A stretch of 64,000 bases of DNA from Bradyrhizobium sp. AUGA SZCCT0158. Lineage in GTDB: Bacteria; Pseudomonadota; Alphaproteobacteria; Rhizobiales; Xanthobacteraceae. This document shows positions 12,963 through 20,990 of this stretch, one piece after another (position 1 is the stretch's first letter; each line of letters starts with the position of its first letter). A program made the position numbers and the translations under genes. The DNA lies in NCBI RefSeq assembly GCF_018130065.1, contig NZ_JAFCME010000006.1, forward strand, positions 186,001-250,000, read 5' to 3'. The notes under the pieces were generated by a model. The model searched no databases. It was not told the origin of the DNA and saw nothing but the letters and a program-made list of their open reading frames with translations.

Positions 12963-13283
12963 ATGACGGAGATCATCAAAGGCGTCAGCCCCATTACCCT
13001 TATCAACGTCCTCACCGTTGCCCCGGAAAAGGCCGACGAACTCGTCAAATTGCTCGACGAGGCGACTGACAAGGTCATGAAGCATCAGCCGGGATTCGTC
13101 TCTGCCAACATTCACCGCAGCCTTAGCGGCAAGCACGTCGCGAATTACGCTCAATGGCGATCGAACGAGGATTTCGAGGCCATGCAGCGCAATCCCGAGT
13201 GCAAAGAGCACATGATGGCGGCAGGCAAGCTCGCGGAAAAATTCGAGCCCGAACTCTATGCGGTGGCCAGCGTCCACGAATAG
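12963..13283 (+). CDS. Antibiotic biosynthesis monooxygenase (ABM) family protein
   Basis: The 106-aa dimeric ferredoxin-like domain protein has TLINVLTVAPEKADELVKLL, QPGFVSANIHRSL and YAQWRSNEDFEAM, the usual order in ABM proteins. Members are cofactor-free oxygenases or heme-degrading enzymes; the substrate cannot be read from this. AAAGGAGAGGAG precedes the ATG, and a terminator follows at 13319. Confidence 0.85.
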   Translation: MTEIIKGVSPITLINVLTVAPEKADELVKLLDEATDKVMKHQPGFVSANIHRSLSGKHVANYAQWRSNEDFEAMQRNPECKEHMMAAGKLAEKFEPELYAVASVHE

Positions 13284-13318
13284 CAAGACGCGCGCGCGGG
13301 CTTACGGCTACACAAGCG

Positions 13319-13347
13319 AAAGCCCCGCTCGGGGGAAGCGGGGCTTT
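13319..13347 (+). terminator. Intrinsic terminator after the ABM gene
   Basis: AAAGCCCCGCT (13319-13329) and AGCGGGGCTTT (13337-13347) form an 11-bp stem with a 7-nt loop. Confidence 0.9.
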
Positions 13348-13498
13348 CTGATGGGGATGAGTGTCTGGGGGACTACTCATCCATAAGTCACCGCACCGCG
13401 CAATTGGTTCAAACCGATTTTCGCGCGCTGCTGATCCGGAGTACTTGCCAAATTGTTCTTGTTATGTTCTATTCAAGCCATTCCCTGGAGGTTGATTC

Positions 13499-13636
13499 AT
13501 GGACATCGAGAAACAACGCGAAATCATCAGGCTCTGGAACCGCATGCGCCGGGTCGAAGGCCCGATCGCCGAGGAAATCCGCATTCAGATCCTCGAATAT
13601 TTTGCACAGCAGGACCGTCCGAAACGCGCGGCCTGA
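13499..13636 (+). CDS. Small hypothetical protein, 45 aa
   Basis: ATG at 13499 is preceded by TGGAGG at 7 nt. The product starts MDIEKQREIIRLWNRMRRVE and continues with an amphipathic helix (EEIRIQILEYF) and a basic tail. It is charged, helical and soluble. No known domain. The good start signal supports it. Confidence 0.6.
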   Translation: MDIEKQREIIRLWNRMRRVEGPIAEEIRIQILEYFAQQDRPKRAA

Positions 13637-14029
13637 TGAGGTTTGCTCGCGCGCGTCGCCACGGCGACGGCGTTGAAACGCCAAAGCGTCGAGGGCAGAC
13701 ACACACACACACACACACACGCGCATTAGAGCGGCTGCGCCCTTTCTGCGCATGCCCTCAACTTAACGTGCGTCAGGTCGCAGTTACGCTTCTTCCCGGT
13801 GCCCGTCAGAGCCGCGGTTGAACACGCCGTAATGGCTCGACTTCTGGCCGTCGCCATTCGTCGGTGCGACCGTCAGTCCCAATCGCAACAGCTCGCACAG
13901 AGCGCAGGTCGGCAATCGCCGTCGCGCCGCATCAATCGCAGAAAATGAAATCGTCGGTCGCACGGGCCCTGTCCCTCGGCGGCAGGCAAGTCGCCGGCAG
14001 CGCGAGGGACCCGGCTCACTTCCGATGGG
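13637..14029. other. Noncoding stretch
   Basis: It contains the AC dinucleotide repeat at 13699-13720. Nothing else could be supported on either strand. Confidence 0.5.
13699..13720. repeat. (AC)11 microsatellite
   Basis: Eleven uninterrupted AC units, followed by GCGC. It lies about 60 nt after a small gene, outside any supported reading frame. Confidence 0.95.
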
Positions 14030-14227
14030 CTAGACCTTGACGTCGACCAATGGGGTTGGCTCGGCCTGGGCGTGTTGTTCGATCTGCGCTTGCTGGGCCT
14101 GCGCCTTGGCGTCGTAGACGGCCTTCAGATCTTCGTTAATCGTATTGGGCGGCGCCTTGGCGGTTTGGTCGACAAGGAGCTGGATTCTGGCCTGCGTCAC
14201 TTCAACAGGTACGGGATAAACAAGCAT
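14030..14227 (-). CDS. Small hypothetical protein, 65 aa
   Basis: ATG at 14227 has AGGAGG 7 nt upstream. The product begins MLVYPVPVEVTQARIQLLVD and has a helical Gln/Ala-rich segment (AKAQAQQAQIEQHAQ). The frame stays open upstream, but the ribosome binding site fixes this start. No known domain. Confidence 0.65.
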   Translation of the reverse strand: MLVYPVPVEVTQARIQLLVDQTAKAPPNTINEDLKAVYDAKAQAQQAQIEQHAQAEPTPLVDVKV

Positions 14228-14365
14228 GAGATTATCCTCCTGACCAAAAGCTGTCAGGCGCCCGTTTACACTTTGTAAAGAGATTGGGTTAACGGCGAAT
14301 TGGGTTAATTGCCGAGCGGACCAAGGGACGGGTACGTCCAAGCGAGCAAGGGCAGGGAAGCCGAG

Positions 14366-14662
14366 ATGATTTTGGTGACAGGAAGTATTCTGGCGCGTGA
14401 GGACAGCTTTGATGAGGTGCTGGCCGCCTGCCTTGATCATGGCGAGCGCTCGCGGACGGAGCCGGGCTGCATCTCGCATGACGTGCATGTCGACTGCCAA
14501 AATCCAATGCGCCTGTTTTTCTTCGAGCAATGGGCGGACGAGGCGGCTCTGCGCACCCACTTCGCCGTTGAAGGTTCGAAAGCGTTTGTCAGATCACTCA
14601 AGGGCCGGATCGCCGAAACCACCGGGACCAGGATCTATCGCGCAGAATCAATTCCGCGATAG
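14366..14662 (+). CDS. Putative quinol monooxygenase, ABM family
   Basis: The 98-aa protein has the ABM/YgiN order: VTGSILAREDSFDEVLAACL, TEPGCISHDVHVD, LFFFEQWADEAALRTHF. E. coli YgiN oxidises menadiol; the substrate here is unknown. AGGGAAG precedes the ATG. It is separate from the ABM gene at 12963 and only distantly similar. Confidence 0.85.
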   Translation: MILVTGSILAREDSFDEVLAACLDHGERSRTEPGCISHDVHVDCQNPMRLFFFEQWADEAALRTHFAVEGSKAFVRSLKGRIAETTGTRIYRAESIPR

Positions 14663-14716
14663 CCGCGCTGCAAGCCATGACGCGCAACGCGCCACGCTAT
14701 TGGTCGCCTGTGGGCC

Positions 14717-14863
14717 TTAGAGGATCTTTTCCAGCCGTTCGGCATAGAGCCGGAATTCCTCGGCCATCTCGATGAGCTTCTTCGAGGCCTCGGGATCCCT
14801 GACAGCGTGCGCCAAACGCTTGGCTCGGATCGACTGGTCGCGGTAGTGATCTGCCTGGGTCAT
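14717..14863 (-). CDS. Small helical protein, 48 aa
   Basis: The product begins MTQADHYRDQSIRAKRLAHA and ends AERLEKIL, two amphipathic helices with many Arg, Glu and Ala. AAAAGGTG precedes the ATG at 14863. It resembles in style the small proteins at 53832 and 62396, which also read like short two-helix bundles. Function unknown. Confidence 0.6.
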   Translation of the reverse strand: MTQADHYRDQSIRAKRLAHAVRDPEASKKLIEMAEEFRLYAERLEKIL

Positions 14864-15459
14864 GTCAGCACCTTTTCGGATAGGTGCAAATCGCCTCAAA
14901 AAGGTTCGATCACGACGATGCGAACAGCAATCGTGCCCGTGGCGCTCCGATCAGGCAAGCCTGGCGGGGGCGGCGAGGGGCCACGATGCGGTTTGCTGTC
15001 GGCGAGCGCTCGCGAAGTAACCCGATCTTAAGGGGCGGCCGATCCGGAAAACGCGCCCCCTGTTCGTTCTTTGAAGAACAAAAGGAGTCTTGCTTCGATA
15101 TTTCGGATTCGCTGGCGCAGCGCTTCACGTGTCTCCCCAACTCCTGGGCAGATCCATTTGGCTGTGGCGATGCGTATTCCTCTTGAAGGGAAAGCTCGAT
15201 GCGGTCCCTCCGCCGGGGGTGTGGACGGGTGCGCAGCAAGCATTGGGCGCAACGCCGGAAAACCCATTTTGCGCCCTGTGATTTACCTGTGGATTTGCTG
15301 CGGACAAGTGCGTGCGTACAGGATCGGGTGGGGTGCGCGCCAACCGGCGAGGTCAACGATCCCTTTCCGAACCGCCAATAACCCTATTCAGTTAGGTTAA
15401 GACCGGGATTGCGTTGTGCTTATCAGAGGTTGCGCTAGGGATGGCTGGAGGAAACAGCC
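14864..15459. other. Noncoding stretch
   Basis: No gene is supported. A dyad CTGTTCGTTCTTTGAAGAAC plus AAAAG at 15060-15084 repeats the one at 12848. Confidence 0.45.
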
Positions 15460-15645
15460 ATGGTCCCTTCGTTTCATAACGCCGACAAGCCGACGCACCG
15501 ACGCGTGATGGTGGTCGGGCTGCTGTTTTGCCTGGCCTTCGTCGGCATCAGTTTTTCACTGCGGTCGCAACCGGAAACCGGACATGTGCTGGTCAAAGCT
15601 GACAGGCTGGTCCGGACGGCGGGCGAGCCGCACAAGGCGAACTAG
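15460..15645 (+). CDS. Small single-pass membrane protein, 61 aa
   Basis: A basic N-terminus (HNADKPTHRRVMV) precedes one helix VVGLLFCLAFVGISFSL and a polar tail. CTGGAGGAAACAGCC precedes the ATG, an excellent site. Its stop codon overlaps that of the opposite small gene. Confidence 0.65.
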   Translation: MVPSFHNADKPTHRRVMVVGLLFCLAFVGISFSLRSQPETGHVLVKADRLVRTAGEPHKAN

Positions 15646-15746
15646 CGGTCCGGCAATTTTTCGCCGCGCGGCTTGTGATATTTGGCGATGCCGATAAAGC
15701 CGGCAAACGCGATCACGTTCAGCAGAACTTCCAGCCATGGGGGCAT
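15642..15746 (-). CDS. Small membrane protein, 34 aa
   Basis: ATG at 15746 opens MPPWLEVLLNVIAFAGFIGI followed by AKYHKPRGEKLPDR. One hydrophobic helix and a basic tail. GAAAGAGGTG upstream is an acceptable ribosome binding site. Its TAG overlaps the TAG of the facing gene (15643-15645). Confidence 0.6.
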   Translation of the reverse strand: MPPWLEVLLNVIAFAGFIGIAKYHKPRGEKLPDR

Positions 15747-15848
15747 CGTTGCACCTCTTTCGGGAACAAATTCCCGGGGCGGCAATCGGTTCCTTCGTGC
15801 CTGGATGGGCGTGGATATTTTGCGGGCAGGGCCCTCCGCGAAATGAAA

Positions 15849-15886
15849 AACCCCGCCAGCCTCCGAAGACGCTGACGGGGTCTTTC
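15849..15886 (+). terminator. Intrinsic terminator
   Basis: ACCCCGCCAGC pairs with GCTGACGGGGT (one mismatch), followed by CTTTC; A-rich on the other side, so it could also serve the minus-strand small gene's upstream region. Confidence 0.7.
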
Positions 15887-16062
15887 ATGCTTTCACCTCT
15901 GGCAAGGTTGCTGCACTTGGCCTGAGAACGCGCATCCGCAGGGTTCGTTCCCGGCGCTCCGAAAATTTTTTGGAAGAAATGGCGGGCCGATTCCGCCTGG
16001 TGGCGCACTTACAAAAAAGCCCGGAGCATCACCCCAGGGCTTTTGCTGATCGGACTTTGGCG

Positions 16063-16230
16063 CTAGCGCCAGAACGATGGGCGGTTAAATCCGCTCCAGG
16101 CTTTGCCAAGCGTAGTGGCGTAATATTCCTCGCGCTCGCGTTCGAATTTTTCCTGGGTGGCCTTGAAGCTCGCGACCCGTGCTGCGATTTCTTCGCGCGC
16201 ACGCGCGAGCCTGTCGTCCTGTTCGTTCAT
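16063..16230 (-). CDS. Small hypothetical protein, 55 aa
   Basis: The product starts MNEQDDRLARAREEIAARVA and ends KAWSGFNRPSFWR; a charged helix then an aromatic tail. AAAAGGA lies 7 nt before the ATG at 16230. A hairpin AGCCCGGAGCATCACCCCAG followed by GGCTTTT at 16018-16044 is downstream. Function unknown. Confidence 0.65.
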   Translation of the reverse strand: MNEQDDRLARAREEIAARVASFKATQEKFEREREEYYATTLGKAWSGFNRPSFWR

Positions 16231-16423
16231 TGCCCATCCTTTTTGGAGTCGTGTTTTTGAGTCGTCCCGGTTGCCATTGACGGTTGCGATTGGGGCGTGA
16301 ATTGGGAAGCCACGTTGCGAGATTGTGGTCGTCTGTTTGCGAAGCGAAGGCGGTGGATAAGGCCCGCGCGCCGCTTGTTGCGTGCGCACCTTCCCGGTAG
16401 CGACGAGCAAATCGGAGGTTCCC

Positions 16424-16660
16424 ATGGCAAAGATCGATCTGGATTCACTGAGCATCGAAGAACTCGCAGCACTGCGCGAGCACGCCACCGACAAGCTGTT
16501 CGAGAAGGTCGCCGCACGCCGCGCCGAGCTCGATGCGGAACTGGAAAAACTCGCGCAATACGGCAAGCCTGCGAAGAAAACGGAGAGCGCGCCCGTCGCC
16601 AAGGTCAAGAAGACCGAAGAAGTGCGGGAACCCAAGGAACCCGTCGCCAAAGCCGCTTGA
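16424..16660 (+). CDS. Small coiled-coil, Lys/Ala-rich tailed protein, 78 aa
   Basis: The N-terminal half (DLDSLSIEELAALREHATDK) followed by KVAARRAELDAELEKLAQYG looks like the helical oligomerisation part of H-NS/MvaT-type proteins; the C-terminal half is Lys, Ala, Pro and Glu-rich without a recognised DNA-binding motif. GGAGG precedes the ATG. It may be a nucleoid-associated protein, but that is only a resemblance. Confidence 0.6.
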   Translation: MAKIDLDSLSIEELAALREHATDKLFEKVAARRAELDAELEKLAQYGKPAKKTESAPVAKVKKTEEVREPKEPVAKAA

Positions 16661-16823
16661 TGATGCCTGCTTGATGGCGCGGCTGATGTTCGGTTGTGCG
16701 GGGGCTGACCGAACAGCCGATCCGATTGGCCGCGCTACCGTCGGCGCGGCCAATTTTGTTTGACGTGTTTTCCGTTGCGGGGCAGGCTTCCGCCTGGAAA
16801 CGCTTTGAAAATCGGATGTTGAC

Positions 16824-17585
16824 GTGATCGCACCAGACCTTCGCAGCGGCGTCGAACAGCTCGGCAACATGATCGCCGAGGCATCGTCCATCGTTCCCTT
16901 TACCGGCGCCGGCATCTCGACCGAATGCGGCATTCCCGATTTCCGCTCGCCTGGCGGATTGTGGACTCGCAATCGTCCGATTCCGTTCGACGAGTTCGTC
17001 GCCAGTTCCGAGGCCCGTGACGAGGCCTGGCGGCGGCGCTTTGCGATGGAGCCGACCTTTGCCGCGGCGAAGCCCGGCCGTGGACACCGGGCGCTGGCCT
17101 CGCTCTACAAGGCCGGCAAAATCCCCGCGATCATCACCCAGAACATCGACAATCTGCACCAGACGTCCGGTTTCAAGGCCGACGACGTGGTCGAACTGCA
17201 CGGCAACACCACCTACGCCCGCTGCATCGGCTGCGGGCAGGCCTACGATCTGCCCTGGGTCAAGGCGCGCTTTGACGAGACCGGCAGCGCGCCCGATTGC
17301 ACGGTTTGCGACGAACCGGTCAAGACCGCGACCATTTCGTTTGGACAGGCAATGCCGGAAGACGCGATGCGCCGCGCCACGGAACTGGCCCAGCATTGCG
17401 ACCTGTTCCTCGCCATCGGATCCTCGCTAGTCGTTTGGCCGGCCGCAGGTTTTCCGCTGATGGCCAAGAACTGCGGCGCCAAGCTCGTCATCATCAATAA
17501 CGAGCCGACGGAACAGGACGATGTCGCCGATCTCGTGATCCGGCACGACATCGGAGAGACGCTTGGACCGTTTGTAGGCAATTGA
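16824..17585 (+). CDS. cobB: NAD-dependent protein deacylase, sirtuin family
   Basis: The 253-aa protein shows the Rossmann motif FTGAGIS (residues 26-32), GIPDFRSPGGLW, ITQNIDNLHQ, the catalytic His in VELHGN, four zinc cysteines (CIGC and CTVC) and GSSLVVWPAAGFP. It removes acyl groups from lysines using NAD. The start is GTG at 16824. Arg in PDFRSP and no Tyr/Arg pair typical of desuccinylases suggest deacetylase use, but this is weak evidence. Confidence 0.93.
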   Translation: MIAPDLRSGVEQLGNMIAEASSIVPFTGAGISTECGIPDFRSPGGLWTRNRPIPFDEFVASSEARDEAWRRRFAMEPTFAAAKPGRGHRALASLYKAGKIPAIITQNIDNLHQTSGFKADDVVELHGNTTYARCIGCGQAYDLPWVKARFDETGSAPDCTVCDEPVKTATISFGQAMPEDAMRRATELAQHCDLFLAIGSSLVVWPAAGFPLMAKNCGAKLVIINNEPTEQDDVADLVIRHDIGETLGPFVGN

Positions 17586-17733
17586 ACTGCAATTGATTCG
17601 AGGCTTGCAAGCCTGTTCATAGTTCCCGCCTGAATTGTTTTTTTAGCTATGCGCCGCATGCGGGAGTGTTATCTTTTGATTCGAGAGATTCGCGCGGCGT
17701 TATCATGAGTGGTCATGGATGGGCGCGTGTTCC

Positions 17734-17757
17734 GGTCCGCTACGGCGATAGCGGACC
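17734..17757 (+). promoter_or_regulatory. Hairpin upstream of the double cold-shock gene
   Basis: GGTCCGCTA and TAGCGGACC form a perfect 9-bp stem with a 6-nt loop, 28 nt before the start codon and without a T-run. It is probably in the 5' untranslated region and might be an RNA element. Confidence 0.5.
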
Positions 17758-17784
17758 GCATTTGAATGTGTGAGGTCCGGGGTC

Positions 17785-18450
17785 ATGGGGTCGGACGGAT
17801 TTGAGTCCAAGAAGCTCGGGGGGCCGCCGTCAGGCGGGACAGGGCAGAACAGGCTTGGACCAGGTGAATATTCTGCCGGCGCCGAGCGCGATCCGGGGAT
17901 GGATGCTCTTTCTGGTCTCGGCGAAACTGCTGCGAACCTGGTCGAAATATCCGGCGTCATCAAATGGTTCGATGCCTCGAAAGGCTACGGCTTCATCGTT
18001 CCCGACAATGGCTGGCCCGACGTGCTGCTGCACGTCACGGTGCTGCGCCGCGATGGCTATCAGACCGCGTATGAAGGTGCGCGGCTTGTGGTCGAATGTG
18101 TGCAACGCGCCAAGGGCTATCAGGCCTTCCGCATCGTCTCGATGGACGAGTCCACTGCGATCCATCCGGCGCAGATGCTGCCGCCGCGAACCCATGTCAG
18201 CGTTACGCCGACCTCAGGTCTGGAGCGCGCACAGGTCAAATGGTTCAACCGGCTGCGCGGTTTCGGCTTCCTGACCTGCGGCGAAGGGACGCCCGACATC
18301 TTCGTGCATATGGAAACGCTGCGCCGCTTCGGCATGACCGAGCTGCGGCCTGGCCAGTACGTGCTGGTGCGGTTCGGGCCCGGCTCCAAGGGCATGATGG
18401 CCGCGGAGATCCACCCCGAGACCGGGCCGTCGGCACTGTCGTCGCACTAA
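17785..18450 (+). CDS. Protein with two cold-shock domains
   Basis: The 221-aa protein carries two CSDs: GVIKWFDASKGYGFIVPDN (about residues 57-75) with LLHVTVLRRDG, and AQVKWFNRLRGFGFLTCGEG with IFVHMETLRRFG. Both keep the RNP1 and RNP2 aromatic residues that bind single-stranded RNA or DNA. The N-terminal 50 residues are Gly/Pro-rich and disordered. This tandem form is common in Alphaproteobacteria. ATG at 17785 with GAGG upstream is preferred to the GTG five codons before. Confidence 0.88.
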   Translation: MGSDGFESKKLGGPPSGGTGQNRLGPGEYSAGAERDPGMDALSGLGETAANLVEISGVIKWFDASKGYGFIVPDNGWPDVLLHVTVLRRDGYQTAYEGARLVVECVQRAKGYQAFRIVSMDESTAIHPAQMLPPRTHVSVTPTSGLERAQVKWFNRLRGFGFLTCGEGTPDIFVHMETLRRFGMTELRPGQYVLVRFGPGSKGMMAAEIHPETGPSALSSH

Positions 18451-18613
18451 CTGCCCGTATCCGCTGTCCGGCCTGTCACCTGACGGAATCGTGAGCCGGT
18501 CGGTGGCTGCGCGTGCGCCGGCCTCTGGCCTTTGCCGCAATCATCGGGTTAGGATTTCCTGGCAATAGCCTAAATCCCCCTGGATCATCCTGGTGTCCGG
18601 CGTGAGTGTTGTG

Positions 18614-19108
18614 ATGAATTTGGTTTCGATGGTTGCGCCCGTCTTGCGCGGGCGGCTGACGGCGTCGCTGCTCGCAGCGCTGGGCCTGCTCGTTAGCCTC
18701 GGCGCAAGCCCAGCCGCGCAGGCCGCCAGCATTCAGCCGCTCGAGATCGTCACCAAATCCGGCGTGCAGGTGTTCTCGGTCGAGATGGCGACGACCGAAG
18801 AGGAGAAGACCACGGGGCTGATGCACCGCAAGGAATTGCCCGACGGCAAAGGCATGCTGTTCGATTTCTCGCCCGAACAGCAGATATCGATGTGGATGAA
18901 GAACACCTACATCTCGCTCGACATGATCTTCATCCGCGCCGACGGCCGCATCCTGCGGATCGCGGAGAATACCGAGCCTATGTCGACCAAGATCATCTCG
19001 TCGGGCGGGCTCGCCAAGGGCGTGCTGGAGGTGATCGCCGGCACGGCGCAAAAATACGGCATCAGGCCCGGTGACCGGGTGGCCCATCCCCTGTTCAACG
19101 GCCGATAG
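18614..19108 (+). CDS. DUF192 family protein
   Basis: A signal peptide or anchor (LLAALGLLVSLGASPAAQAA) is followed by the DUF192 domain: MATTEEEKTTGLMHRKELPD, GMLFDF, SMWMKNTYISLDMIFI and AENTEPMS. The family's function is not established. The protein is probably periplasmic. Start ATG at 18614; the frame is open to 18593. Confidence 0.85.
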   Translation: MNLVSMVAPVLRGRLTASLLAALGLLVSLGASPAAQAASIQPLEIVTKSGVQVFSVEMATTEEEKTTGLMHRKELPDGKGMLFDFSPEQQISMWMKNTYISLDMIFIRADGRILRIAENTEPMSTKIISSGGLAKGVLEVIAGTAQKYGIRPGDRVAHPLFNGR

Positions 19109-19304
19109 GGCATAGGGCCGCCAGCGCGTTGCTGCGCCCGTTCGGCGCGCCATGGGCGGTCCGCTGCAGGGCCTGGACACAAAATATCAAAAACAACCCC
19201 ATGCAAAGTTAGCACGGCCCCCGGCCAGAGCCGACGCCAGGCCGCCCAGCGCCTTGCTGGCGGGCCCCCAAGCGTGTATCGACGTGTCCATTCCCAGCAC
19301 CAAT

Positions 19305-19381
19305 CGGGGTATAGCGCAGCCTGGTAGCGCGGCAGTTTTGGGTACTGCAGGTCGTTGGTTCGAATCCAGCTGCCCCGACCA
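19305..19381 (+). tRNA. tRNA-Pro(TGG), ordinary chromosomal type
   Basis: Acceptor CGGGGTA/TGCCCCG, D-arm GCGC/GCGC, loop TTTTGGGT giving UGG, T-loop TTCGAAT, ACCA encoded. Confidence 0.96.
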
Positions 19382-19443
19382 ATAACCGTTTGAATTTACT
19401 GGTTATTTTTGATTGCAAGCGCCCGCGTTCCTTTAGACGGATA

Positions 19444-20217
19444 TCAGCGCTGCGCGGCCTGCCACGCCAGCAGGCGGTGTTCGGCCATCGACATCGCCAC
19501 CGACGTTACGTAGCCGGTCAGGCCGAGCAGGATGACGCCGGCGAACAGATCAGCCGAGCGGAAGGCTCTGGCCGAGAGCAGCACCCAATGGCCGAGACCG
19601 TCGAGGCCGGCGAGGATTTCGCAGACCACGGAGAGGATCAGCGCCACCGTCAGGCTAAGGCGCATGCCGGCCAGAATGTCGGGACTGGCCGACGGCAGCG
19701 CGACCTTGAATATCACAGCCAGTCTGGACATCTGCAGTGACCGCGCCACCTCGTAGAGCCGCGGCTCGACTGCGGCAAAACCATGAATGGTCGCCAGCAT
19801 GATCGGCCAGATCGCGCCGAACGCGATCACGAACAGCGCCATGGCCTGGGTCAGCCCCAGCATCGCAATCGCGACCGGGATGATGGCCGATACCGGCAAC
19901 GGCCGCAGAAACTCCAGCGACGGCGCCACATAGGTCCGCATTATCCGCGACGAGCCGATGATCGCGCCGATCGCGATGCCGGCGATCGATGCGGCGAGCC
20001 AGCCATAAGCCATGTGCTCGAGCGTACCTGCGAGCTTGTTCCCGAGATCGCCGTTGGAAAATCCACGCACCAGCGAGGTCCAGGCCCGGTCCGGGCCCGG
20101 CAGGAACACCGGCGAGACCAGTTTCAAATTGGCAATCAATTGCCACAGCGCAATGAAGGAGGCGGCGACCGCAAAGCTTGCGGCGCGCCATAGCCAGACA
20201 GTCGCGTTGCGGTTCAT
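19444..20217 (-). CDS. ABC transporter permease (nitrate/taurine/sulfonate type)
   Basis: The 257-aa inner-membrane protein has six predicted helices and the EAA loop region (YEVARSLQMSRLAVIFKVALP) of SsuC/TauC-type permeases. It overlaps the second permease gene by 4 nt (ATGA). The importer cluster is substrate-binding protein, GntR, ATPase, and two permeases. Confidence 0.9.
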   Translation of the reverse strand: MNRNATVWLWRAASFAVAASFIALWQLIANLKLVSPVFLPGPDRAWTSLVRGFSNGDLGNKLAGTLEHMAYGWLAASIAGIAIGAIIGSSRIMRTYVAPSLEFLRPLPVSAIIPVAIAMLGLTQAMALFVIAFGAIWPIMLATIHGFAAVEPRLYEVARSLQMSRLAVIFKVALPSASPDILAGMRLSLTVALILSVVCEILAGLDGLGHWVLLSARAFRSADLFAGVILLGLTGYVTSVAMSMAEHRLLAWQAAQR

Positions 20218-20990
20218 GCGCTGTCTCCGCTCAACGCGGCGCGGCCGAACAGGCGGTGCTGCGCCACCACCAGCAGGATATTCAGCGCGTAACCGATGGC
20301 GCCGATCCAGACCAGATAGGCCAGCATCAGGTCGGGCCGCAGCGCCTGCTGCGCCAGCATGATCCCGGCGCCCAGCCCCAGCGGATTGATCGCGATTTCG
20401 ACTGTGACGGCGACGATCAGCGCGATACCGGCCGACAGCCGGAACGCCACGAAGATCCGCGGCAGCGCGGCGGGGATGATGATCTTCCAGACCCGCTGCG
20501 CAGCGGGTAGCCGCAGCGCCCGCGACACTTCCATCAGCCGCGGTTCGATACTGCGTACCGCCGCCCGGCTCAGGATCAGAATCGGCCAGACGCAGGCGAA
20601 CGCCACGATCACGATTTCCATGCGATAGCCGAACCCGAGCGCAATCAGCGCGATCGGCAGCAAGGCGATCGACGGGATCGGCCTGACAGCCTCGACCGTC
20701 ACCTCCATCAGGCGGTTGAGCGTGTCTGAAATCCCGAAGGCAATGCCGAGCGCCAGCCCGATGACGGTGCCGATCGCGAGGCCCGCAAAGGCCGAGAACA
20801 GCGTGTCACGCGTTGCTGTGAGGATGGAGAAGTCTGCAAAGGCGCCGGCGAGCGCCATGATGATTTCGCTTGGTGGCGCCAGGCTGTCGCTTTGCAGATG
20901 GGTCGCGCGCGCCCAGGCCTCGAAGGCAAGCAGTACCGCTAGCGGCAGCAGCAGCGCCTTGGCTTTTTCCTTGGCCCTATCCGTCGTCAC
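20214..20990 (-). CDS. ABC transporter permease, second subunit
   Basis: The 258-aa paralogue has the EAA loop (MEVSRALRLPAAQRVWKIIIP) and the same helix pattern. The start overlaps the stop of the ATPase gene. Two different permeases in one system suggest a heterodimeric channel. Confidence 0.9.
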   Translation of the reverse strand: MTTDRAKEKAKALLLPLAVLLAFEAWARATHLQSDSLAPPSEIIMALAGAFADFSILTATRDTLFSAFAGLAIGTVIGLALGIAFGISDTLNRLMEVTVEAVRPIPSIALLPIALIALGFGYRMEIVIVAFACVWPILILSRAAVRSIEPRLMEVSRALRLPAAQRVWKIIIPAALPRIFVAFRLSAGIALIVAVTVEIAINPLGLGAGIMLAQQALRPDLMLAYLVWIGAIGYALNILLVVAQHRLFGRAALSGDSA

